Assembly (NCBI GenBank): GCA_007119985.1
Contig: SKOQ01000008.1
Coordinates: forward strand, 1-15,783
Direction: 5' to 3'
DNA: 15,783 nt
Source of the DNA: Marinospirillum sp.
Lineage (GTDB): Bacteria > Pseudomonadota > Gammaproteobacteria > Pseudomonadales > Halomonadaceae
Shown here piece after piece: positions 1 to 5,850 of the stretch (position 1 is the stretch's first letter; every line of letters starts with the position of its first letter). The notes beneath the pieces were generated by a model, which saw only the letters and a list, made by a program, of their open reading frames with translations, ran no database searches and was not told where the DNA came from. A program made the translations under genes and the position numbers.

Positions 1-150
1 AACTTGGCAGGGTTAAGACACATGGCGCTTAACATGCTAAGAGCTGAGCCAACCAAAATTAGTGTGCCAATGAAGCAGAAGCGTTGCATGATGAACTCCG
101 GCTTCTTGGAGCAAGTCTTGTATGGATTTCAGTTGGCGGCTAAATTCTAA
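1..150 (+). CDS. ISAs1-family transposase, C-terminal 49 residues (partial at window edge)
   Basis: Read in frame from base 1, the sequence encodes the end of a transposase: it begins NLAGLRHMALNMLRAE and continues to an FLEQVL segment and a TAA stop at 148-150. The pattern of NLA-xx-R-xx-ALN-x-L, a basic K-x-KR patch and a final FLEQVL-type helix is the usual C-terminus of ISAs1/H-repeat-associated DDE transposases, which move the element by cut-and-paste or replicative transposition. Only the tail is visible, so I cannot tell whether the gene is intact upstream. It has no functional link to the biosynthetic operon; it marks a region rich in mobile DNA. Confidence 0.7.
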   Translation, partial: NLAGLRHMALNMLRAEPTKISVPMKQKRCMMNSGFLEQVLYGFQLAAKF

Positions 151-170
151 CCATTCATGCGAACGCCCTG
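151..170 (+). repeat. Terminal inverted repeat of the + strand ISAs1 copy
   Basis: The sequence ccattcatgcgaacgccctg ends this copy. Its reverse complement begins CAGGGC and carries CATGAA at positions 12-17, exactly as the repeat at 417-436 does; 13 of the first 19 positions agree. Its place 20 bp after the transposase stop fits an IS right end. Confidence 0.65.
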
Positions 171-341
171 CCACTCATGGTGACCAAGAACATATTCACG
201 AATGTCGGTCCAGCCTTGGCCACCGGCTATCACGGCGCAGATTGAACCAAACAAAATATCAAACAGAGGGTAGTCAACTTTTGCGCTTTGCCGTTCGTCA
301 CGGATGATGCTGAAGTGTTCTTGGATGGTATTAATATTCAT
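171..341 (-). pseudogene. ISAs1-family transposase N-terminus, interrupted by the neighbouring IS
   Basis: On the - strand, ATG at 341-339 opens a reading frame of 57 native codons. It contains the features of the ISAs1-associated N-terminal domain: an HFSIIRDERQ segment, then YPLFDILFGSICAVIAGGQG and W-x-DI. The native protein stops matching right after HHEW, at the codon ending at 171. The next seven codons are read from the terminal repeat of the + strand IS copy before a TAG stop at 149-147. Full-length ISAs1 transposases are around 370 residues, so this fragment lacks the DDE catalytic domain and cannot be active. An AAGGA box six bases upstream of the ATG supports the start. Confidence 0.75.
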
Positions 342-416
342 GGATGTTCCTTAGAAGAGGGGCATAAGATCACAGCCCGCACGTCAGGTCAAATTTAACA
401 TCGCATTGCGCAAAAA

Positions 417-436
417 ACGTTCATGATCTTGCCCTG
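417..436 (-). repeat. Terminal inverted repeat of the truncated - strand ISAs1 copy
   Basis: Reverse-complemented, this site reads CAGGGCAAGATCATGAACGT and matches the repeat at 151-170 at CAGGGC and CATGAA. It lies 76 bp upstream of the transposase start, as expected for an IS left end. The outermost bases also form a perfect 6-bp dyad with the flanking DNA (ttgccc / gggcaa at 429-434 and 438-443), so the target may have been partly palindromic. Confidence 0.6.
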
Positions 437-494
437 CGGGCAATCGTGTCATAAACCGGAATACCATTTTAAAATAAACCATTACGCGTAAACC

Positions 495-523
495 AAACCC
501 GCCCTCTAAGAAGTCGGGTTTTT
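495..523 (+). terminator. Rho-independent terminator, orphaned from its gene
   Basis: A perfect 7-bp stem (aaacccg 495-501 with cgggttt 515-521) and a 13-base loop run into a T tract (519-523) on the + strand. No T tract is present in the opposite direction. The gene it once served is not between it and the IS elements, so it is probably a relic of the sequence disrupted by the IS insertions. It would also shield the biosynthetic operon from transcription out of the IS region. Confidence 0.75.
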
Positions 524-554
524 ACTTATAAAAATAGGAAGATTGAATTCTAAA

Positions 555-609
555 GTGTTTTTTATGTCTGCTTAAGGTCAATTATAAGTCAATTTAAAGT
601 GATTTGATA
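555..609 (+). promoter_or_regulatory. Five 11-bp-phased GT(C/G) repeats, possible activator site
   Basis: Five consecutive 11-mers starting at 555, 566, 577, 588 and 599 all begin GT then C or G, and all have T at position 7. The two central ones share GTCAATT exactly. They lie about 80-135 bp upstream of the candidate -10 box. An 11-bp direct-repeat period with a GTCA core and AT-rich spacers is the layout used by PhoB and some other OmpR-family regulators, but the half-sites match the PHO-box 7-mer only in part. The regulator is an inference, and the pattern was found by eye in AT-rich DNA. Confidence 0.35.
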
Positions 610-665
610 ATTGATAATATTATATAACTATCTGTTATTTGGCTTTTATTTTTAAGGTTTGTCTT

Positions 666-694
666 TCTACGAAATTATGATGGCTGAATATAAT
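666..694 (+). promoter_or_regulatory. Candidate sigma-70 promoter of the NRPS-PKS operon
   Basis: A consensus -10 box, TATAAT, lies at 689-694. The best -35 at a 17-bp spacing is tctacg (666-671), which matches only three of six consensus positions, so the promoter would need an activator. Initiation near 701 would give a leader of about 108 bases. An 8-bp inverted repeat brackets the box: ctttctac at 663-670 and gtagaaag at 739-746. No better -35/-10 pair was found between 530 and 808, although the AT richness makes chance TATAAT-like matches common. Confidence 0.4.
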
Positions 695-765
695 CTTTTC
701 TTAATTAAATCCTAAGTTTTCAAGTTTAACTTTTATTTGTAGAAAGCAGTCAGCAAGAAGCCATT

Positions 766-799
766 CTCGCTCGACTTCAGGAATGCCTTAAGTAGCGAG
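766..799 (+). promoter_or_regulatory. Leader hairpin covering the ribosome binding site of the first NRPS gene
   Basis: The leader can fold into a two-part stem: CTCGCT (766-771) pairs with AGCGAG (794-799). Inside it CTTCAGG (775-781) pairs with CCTTAAG (786-792) with one mismatch, closing an AATG tetraloop. The Shine-Dalgarno GAGG (797-800), eight bases before the GTG start at 809, is mostly inside the right arm. Closing the hairpin should therefore reduce translation. There is no T tract after it, so it is not a terminator. Confidence 0.5.
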
Positions 800-808
800 G
801 TAAATATT

Positions 809-3800
809 GTGAAAAATAACAAACCTGTATTTGAATCTATTTCAATGCAATCGTCGATCTCCCCTGAGGAAATAGCGGTTATCTACAAAGATACGTCTCT
901 GACCTATTTTGAGCTAGAGCGGCTATCTAACCAACTAGCAAGCTATTTAGTTGTTCAATATCCTGATCGCGAGACAGGTAAAGTAGCCGTTTACCTTGAA
1001 CCTAGCCTGATTTTACCGGCAGTTATACTGGGCATAATGAAAGCAGGGTTCAGTTATGTGCCTCTCTCTTCGTTCCAGCCGACAAAACGCATTCAGCAAA
1101 TTTTGGATGATTCAGGTGTCTTCGTCATCATTACAGATGAGCTATTGAGCAAGAAGCCGAGCATGTCTGAATGTCGTACAGAGAAACTGAATGTTGCAGC
1201 GCTTGATCTTACTGGTACCTCAGACGGTCAATTATTGCCGAAGGTAAGCCATGCTGATTTGGCTTATACCCTATACACATCAGGTTCAACTGGGGTGCCA
1301 AAGGGGGTAGAAGTTGAACATGGCTGTATGGCGTATTATCTCAATTGGTTTAATAACGATTTGTGGCCTGAAACTCAGGCTACACTCCCGCTCACATCCT
1401 CTCTAAGCTTTGCGGCTGCGGTGACTCAATTGTTTGCTCCGTTACTACGTGGTGACACGCTTCATATTCTTCCTGAAGGAACATTGAATAACCCTCAACG
1501 ACTCTTTGATTGGTACCAGAATCGAACCAACGCTGCGATCTACTGTGTTCCTACAATATGGAATGAATTACTTAATTACCGCAGTTCTGTTGATAGTGAG
1601 CTGTCGTTGCCTAAGACCGTTTTTTTATCAGGTGAACCAGTTGGTGAAGATATTAAGCAACGTACTTTCGACAGTATCGAGAACGTGCGTTTGTTTAACC
1701 TATATGGCCCAACTGAAACTGTAGCAAACTGTGCTTTTACTGAGTTAAAGCAAGACAAGCCCGTGACCATAGGCAAAGCGTTGGCAGGAAGTGAGTTGTT
1801 TCTGCTCGATGAAAAAGGCGCATTAGTGACAGATGGCGGCGTGGGAGAAATCTGCCTATGCGGCCCGGGCGTGGCTCGTGGATACAGTAACCTTCCTGAA
1901 TTGAGCGCAGAGCGCTTCTTCTCTCATTACGGTCATCGCGCGCATTGTACTGGAGATTTAGGCCAGTTCAATGCCAACAGAGACATGGTGTACCTTGGCC
2001 GGAAAGATCGTCAAGTGAAAATTCACGGAGTGCGAGTTGAGTTGGGCGAAATAGAAGCCAATATTCGTCAGCATGGTGAAATAGCCGATGCTGCGGTGAA
2101 AATGGTTAATGGTGGGCTGGTGGCTTACTTGTTGACGGACAAAAAGCCAAGTGTTAGCGAACTACGTGCTTTCCTTAGTCAGCGTTGCCCGAGTACGATG
2201 ATACCCGTTCAATTTGTTTACCTTGAAGTTTTTCCTAAGTTACCTAACGGAAAGTTAGATAGTTCTCGATTGCCTGACCCTGCTCCTGTAAGACCTGAAC
2301 TAAATTATGATTGCACCCTACCCACAAACGACCTTGAACGAGACCTCGTGGATATTTGGCAAGAAGTGCTAGGTTTTAGTGGACTGGGGGTTAATGATGA
2401 CTTCTTTGACTTAGGTGGGAATTCCTTGCAGGCCATGCGTGCTAGAACTCTGATTCGACATCGCCTGTACAGCGAGATAGATTTCAAGCTCTTTTTCAGT
2501 AATGCGACGCCGCGTAAGTTGTCTACGGTCGTACCTTATTACCTGACAGATGACTTGGATGACGCGACGTTCACTCCAAGTGAAAAGAATCAACAAGCGC
2601 AATTTGAACCGCTCACATCGCAACAGGCTTATTTCCTGACCTTAGAACAAACCAGTACTAACCCGAAAGCCTACCAACCTGCGTTTTGTATTTACCTTGA
2701 TGGAAAGGTAGATACAAAGGGTGTGGAATGGTGTATCAATCGGTTGTTGGCCAACAACCCAGTCCTGACTACTCAATTTGATCTCGATAATTTTACCGCT
2801 AAAGAAGGCGGATATCGCTCAGAGCAAGTTGAAATTCTTCAGCGTAAAGTTGAGCAATTGACAGGCAAGCTCAGTGACATGACTCACTGTGAACTGCTGA
2901 ATATGGCAGATATGTCTGACATCGATATTGACAGAGAACCGCCAATTCGCTTGGCATTATTGAGCAAAAATGACGATGAACATGTGGTCGTTGTACGTGT
3001 TCACCACGCCGTATTTGATCATGATTCCATTGGGATATTCTTTGAGCAATTTATTCAGGCTTACCGCGCGTACGTGGCAGGAGATTATGGTTTTGCGCAG
3101 CATCATCAGCACCATTTGAGTTTGAAGCCGCATCGCGGCGCGATGGTGGATGAAGAGAATCAGATGCAATTTTGGTTGTCGACATTGAATCGTTATCTGG
3201 CAAAAGGTGCGGATAGCTCGTTGTACCCAAGGGCGGATTACCCGTCACCACAGGGTTACACTGTTGAACTTTCCCAGCCATTCAGCCGAGCGATAAAAGA
3301 CTTTGCACACGCTCATAATACAACGGCTTATGTCGTGTTGCTCACGTTGTTTAATCTTGTGTTAAATCATGAAACTCGTTATCACAACATAACGATTGGT
3401 TTGCCTGTCTCCAATCGAGCCCTTTGTCAGCACGATGATCAGTTAGGCTGTTTCGTCAACATGGTCACCTATCACGAACTGGTTGATCGGGTGGATAACA
3501 TTGTGCGTTTGATTGAAGCCAGCGGCAAAGCGATCTACTCGTTAATAGAAAATCAGACAGTGTCCTACCTAGAACTTGCTGATGAAATGCGAAGCAGAGG
3601 CTGGCTCGAGAAGCTGCGCTTCCCTGTCACGTTTAATTATCTGTCTGCGATGCCGGAAGCCGTAGAGGTTCAGGGCTGTCACATGAAAGTTCAACATATC
3701 GTTGAGCAATTCGCTCGATGTGATTTGGCTTTAACTGTCGACGACGACGAACAGTTGACCCTCAATTTTGATTATGAAAGTACGGCGTTTACCAAACAGC

Positions 3801-3859
3801 AGGTTACCCTGTTGGTAGAACAATACTTGGCTCTGATTTCAGGCACATTATCTATGTAA
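809..3859 (+). CDS. NRPS A-T-C: loading adenylation domain with atypical code, carrier domain, condensation domain
   Basis: This 1016-residue synthetase should activate the starter acid, hold it on its carrier and condense it with the next residue. The A domain spans about 10-495, with P-loop YTSGSTGVPKG (155-165), YGPTE (299-303), TGDL (381-384) and the C-terminal Lys482 of PNGKLD. A carrier domain follows at about 505-580, with Ser539 in LGGNS as the phosphopantetheine site. A condensation domain fills about 598-1016, with HHAVFDH at 732-738: the catalytic HHxxxD is intact, but the usual final Gly is His. By alignment to GrsA the specificity positions read A-A-T-C-F-S-L-A-N-K. The first is Ala202 instead of the Asp that binds an alpha-amino group, so the substrate may not be a normal alpha-amino acid. 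No C domain precedes the A domain, consistent with a loading module. Translation starts at GTG with GAGG eight bases upstream. Confidence 0.93.
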   Translation: MKNNKPVFESISMQSSISPEEIAVIYKDTSLTYFELERLSNQLASYLVVQYPDRETGKVAVYLEPSLILPAVILGIMKAGFSYVPLSSFQPTKRIQQILDDSGVFVIITDELLSKKPSMSECRTEKLNVAALDLTGTSDGQLLPKVSHADLAYTLYTSGSTGVPKGVEVEHGCMAYYLNWFNNDLWPETQATLPLTSSLSFAAAVTQLFAPLLRGDTLHILPEGTLNNPQRLFDWYQNRTNAAIYCVPTIWNELLNYRSSVDSELSLPKTVFLSGEPVGEDIKQRTFDSIENVRLFNLYGPTETVANCAFTELKQDKPVTIGKALAGSELFLLDEKGALVTDGGVGEICLCGPGVARGYSNLPELSAERFFSHYGHRAHCTGDLGQFNANRDMVYLGRKDRQVKIHGVRVELGEIEANIRQHGEIADAAVKMVNGGLVAYLLTDKKPSVSELRAFLSQRCPSTMIPVQFVYLEVFPKLPNGKLDSSRLPDPAPVRPELNYDCTLPTNDLERDLVDIWQEVLGFSGLGVNDDFFDLGGNSLQAMRARTLIRHRLYSEIDFKLFFSNATPRKLSTVVPYYLTDDLDDATFTPSEKNQQAQFEPLTSQQAYFLTLEQTSTNPKAYQPAFCIYLDGKVDTKGVEWCINRLLANNPVLTTQFDLDNFTAKEGGYRSEQVEILQRKVEQLTGKLSDMTHCELLNMADMSDIDIDREPPIRLALLSKNDDEHVVVVRVHHAVFDHDSIGIFFEQFIQAYRAYVAGDYGFAQHHQHHLSLKPHRGAMVDEENQMQFWLSTLNRYLAKGADSSLYPRADYPSPQGYTVELSQPFSRAIKDFAHAHNTTAYVVLLTLFNLVLNHETRYHNITIGLPVSNRALCQHDDQLGCFVNMVTYHELVDRVDNIVRLIEASGKAIYSLIENQTVSYLELADEMRSRGWLEKLRFPVTFNYLSAMPEAVEVQGCHMKVQHIVEQFARCDLALTVDDDEQLTLNFDYESTAFTKQQVTLLVEQYLALISGTLSM

Positions 3860-3892
3860 TACGGAGTGTCTTCAGCTTGCAGGAAGCCGGAG

Positions 3893-5422
3893 ATGAATAC
3901 GATTAAATATGGGGAGATGAATGCAATGTTAAAATTGATCCACAATCAGTTTATTCATCAGTGTACCAAAACACCGGATAATATCGCTCTGCGAAGTGAC
4001 AATGAAAACATCACATATCGCCAACTGGAGCTGCGTGCCAATAATATTGCCCAATCATTGATCCGCTCTGGTATTACATCAGGTGATGTTGTCGGTATAT
4101 ACATGAATCGCAGCAATAACCTAGTTGCGACCATATTAGGTGTTTTAATGTCAGGAGCCTGTTATTTGCCGCTTGATCCTTATTACCCAAGTAATCGTTT
4201 AGCTTACATGGTAGAGGATTCGGAAGCCAAGCTAGTGATCACTGATAGTTTGAATAGCATGGATTGGCTTAGTAATAAGTTTTCAACGTTGGATGTGAAT
4301 AGCATAGATTTTTCCAGTGCGACAACGCCAGACTTACCGCAGACAGACGAACAGAGCTTGTGTTACATCATGTATACCTCGGGGTCAACGGGGCAGCCTA
4401 AGGGCGTGATGATTGCGCATCATACGGTGGTGAATTACCTTAACTGGATGCAAGAGGCTTTTCAACTGACGACAAATAGCCGGGTTCTAAATCAGACCAC
4501 ATTCAGCTTTGATATTTCAGTTTGGGAAATGTTCTGGCCTCTGATGACTGGGGCAAGCTGCGCACTGATTGCTGAAGATGCTAAATATGATCCCGCGCTG
4601 TTGGCTGACTTTATTGAGCTGCATCAGGTCACAGTGGCTCAGTTTGTGCCAACCGCCTTACGTATAATTGTCGATGCGGATGTATTACGGAAATGTATGT
4701 CTGTAGAGCATATCTTCTCTGGTGGAGAAGCGCTATCACAACGTTTGGTGGATGATCTGTCAGCTCAGTATCTGGGTCATATCCACAATCTCTATGGGCC
4801 GACGGAGACCACCATTTTTGCCTGTCACTGGTACTGTCAGCCACATTGCACAGAGAAAGTCGTGCCCATTGGTCGCCCGATTCCACACGCAGAAGTTCTT
4901 GTCCTTGACGAAGCTCTGCAGCCCGTAACACAAGGGCAATGCGGTGAATTGTATTTAGCGGGAGATATTCTTGCGAAAGGTTATTTCAAACGAGCCGATC
5001 TTACTCAAGAGCGCTTTGTGGATCATCCCTTTGCTGTGCAGAGTGGAGAGAAAATGTATCGTACAGGCGATTTGGTGAGTACCAGAGAAGATGGTGTCTT
5101 ATTGTTTCATGGCCGAACCGATTCACAAATCAAACTGCGAGGTCACCGAATTGAGTTGGCCGAGATTGAGGCTCAGTTGCAAGCCATGCCCAGCATTTCT
5201 CACGCTGCGGTCATTGTTGATAGTAGCGATGATGGCAAGGTGTCTTATCTGACGGCATTCTATGTTCCCTCTCAGCAGTCCCACGTTGATGTGCAAGTGA
5301 TCAGAGAACAATTGGCAACAGTATTACCTTATTACATGCAACCCTCACGATATTACTCCGTTGATAGCTTACCCACCCTTCCGAATGGGAAGATTAACAA
5401 GCCAGCTTTAAACGCTCACTAA
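3893..5422 (+). CDS. Stand-alone NRPS adenylation domain, glycine-like specificity code
   Basis: This is a single adenylation domain of about 509 residues with no carrier or condensation domain. It should form an aminoacyl-AMP and load the carrier encoded next door. The P-loop YTSGSTGQPKG, FDISVWEM, YGPTE, YRTGDL and the final PNGK lysine are all present, so it looks active. Its specificity residues (GrsA alignment) read D-I-W-Q-F-G-L-I-F-K; seven of ten equal the glycine code DILQLGLIWK that I recall, and Asp235 is present. Glycine is thus the best guess, at moderate confidence. The start is uncertain. ATG 3893 has AGGA eight bases upstream; ATG 3926 has GGGGAG nine bases upstream and begins where A domains normally begin (MLKLIHNQF). 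An in-frame GTG at 3866 has no properly spaced ribosome binding site. Two stop codons in a row (TAATAA) end the gene, 17 bases before the carrier gene. Confidence 0.92.
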   Translation: MNTIKYGEMNAMLKLIHNQFIHQCTKTPDNIALRSDNENITYRQLELRANNIAQSLIRSGITSGDVVGIYMNRSNNLVATILGVLMSGACYLPLDPYYPSNRLAYMVEDSEAKLVITDSLNSMDWLSNKFSTLDVNSIDFSSATTPDLPQTDEQSLCYIMYTSGSTGQPKGVMIAHHTVVNYLNWMQEAFQLTTNSRVLNQTTFSFDISVWEMFWPLMTGASCALIAEDAKYDPALLADFIELHQVTVAQFVPTALRIIVDADVLRKCMSVEHIFSGGEALSQRLVDDLSAQYLGHIHNLYGPTETTIFACHWYCQPHCTEKVVPIGRPIPHAEVLVLDEALQPVTQGQCGELYLAGDILAKGYFKRADLTQERFVDHPFAVQSGEKMYRTGDLVSTREDGVLLFHGRTDSQIKLRGHRIELAEIEAQLQAMPSISHAAVIVDSSDDGKVSYLTAFYVPSQQSHVDVQVIREQLATVLPYYMQPSRYYSVDSLPTLPNGKINKPALNAH

Positions 5423-5439
5423 TAAAAGGTTCTAGCACT

Positions 5440-5727
5440 ATGTCGAATAACAAACCCAATATTACACCTGAAATTGAAAACCGCATTCTCTCAATCTGGC
5501 AATCGGTTTTAGATGTCAAAAAAATTGCCCGAGATGAGAATTTCTTTGATGCAGGAGGCAACTCATTGCTAATGAGTAAAGTACATAGGGAAATAAAAAG
5601 ACAGCTTGGAATACCGATTAATATTATCGAACTATTTCAATGTCCGACAGTGGATTCGCTAAGTAAAAACATATCTAAAAAATACCATCAAGTATTATTG
5701 GAAAATTTAGCGTCAAATATTAACTAA
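5440..5727 (+). CDS. Stand-alone peptidyl carrier protein
   Basis: This 95-residue protein is a lone carrier domain of the NRPS/acyl carrier family. The modification motif is FFDAGGNSL with Ser42 as the phosphopantetheine attachment site; helix 1 (EIENRILSIWQSVL) and helix 3 (a PTVDSL segment) fit the PCP fold. Placed between the free A domain and the PKS, it is the probable carrier for the residue activated by the upstream gene. It would be the acceptor for the C domain of protein 1 and the donor to the ketosynthase of protein 4. The gene is clearly AT-richer than its neighbours: by hand count 37 of 120 bases are G or C in 5581-5700, against 31 of 60 in 6421-6480 of the PKS. The ATG has AAGG ten bases upstream. 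Confidence 0.9.
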   Translation: MSNNKPNITPEIENRILSIWQSVLDVKKIARDENFFDAGGNSLLMSKVHREIKRQLGIPINIIELFQCPTVDSLSKNISKKYHQVLLENLASNIN

Positions 5728-5850
5728 ATAGTTTCACCTAGAAGTTAAATAATTTTTATTCGCTGATTGAATACTCCTTTCTTTTTATAGGAGAGGAAGG
5801 GGCTTTCCCGAAATAAGTATAAATACGACGTACAACCTGTGAGGTAGAAT
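5728..5850 (+). other. AT-rich spacer between carrier and PKS genes, with small dyads
   Basis: This 123-bp spacer is the longest gap inside the operon. It contains a CTCCT/AGGAG dyad (5774-5778 and 5789-5793) and a short GGG/CCC dyad near 5800-5809. A TATAAA at 5818-5823 has no recognisable -35. The PKS ribosome binding site GAGG (5841-5844) lies six bases before the ATG. There is no T tract downstream of either dyad that would make a terminator. An internal promoter is possible but not demonstrated. Confidence 0.3.

Larger units (their letters stand above)
1..170 (+). mobile_element. Right end of an ISAs1-family insertion sequence (5' part outside window)
   Basis: This stretch holds the last 49 codons of an ISAs1-family transposase (stop at 148-150) followed directly by a terminal inverted repeat whose outer end, gccctg, finishes at 170. 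Beyond 170 the DNA switches to the N-terminal coding region of a second ISAs1 transposase on the opposite strand, so this copy appears to have inserted into that one. The left end and the target-site duplicate lie outside the window. Boundaries are inferred from the matching repeat at 417-436. Confidence 0.75.
171..436 (-). mobile_element. Truncated ISAs1-family copy, 5' end only
   Basis: This is the left end of a second ISAs1-family element, pointing leftwards. Reading from 436 down, it has the terminal repeat (436-417), an untranslated leader, an AAGGA ribosome binding site (352-348) and the transposase start codon at 341-339. Coding continues to 171, where the reading frame meets the terminal repeat of the other IS copy. 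The 3' part of this element, if it survives, should lie to the left of the window beyond the inserted copy. Confidence 0.7.

Noticed and set aside
437..495. A tRNA or small RNA gene ahead of the terminator at 495-523
   Set aside because: No cloverleaf arms or T-loop GTTC motif could be found. TAAACC appears three times, but in AT-rich sequence this is weak.
783..791. Two-codon upstream reading frame ATG CCT TAA in the leader hairpin
   Set aside because: The only AGGA (779-782) directly abuts the ATG, leaving no room for ribosome binding, and the triplets are explained by the hairpin's own pairing.
3866..3892. GTG at 3866 as start of the stand-alone A domain
   Set aside because: GGAG runs into the GTG itself, so no ribosome binding site is correctly spaced. 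The residues it would add resemble no A-domain start, and two downstream ATGs have good sites.
4629..4931. 100-codon reading frame on the - strand inside the A-domain gene
   Set aside because: It is antisense to conserved A-domain motifs and is a by-product of their codon usage; it has no ribosome binding site or recognisable domain.
5761..5823. Internal promoter before the PKS gene (TTGAAT with TATAAA)
   Set aside because: TTGAAT (5767-5772) and TATAAA (5818-5823) are 45 bp apart, far from the 17-bp optimum, and no other pairing was convincing.
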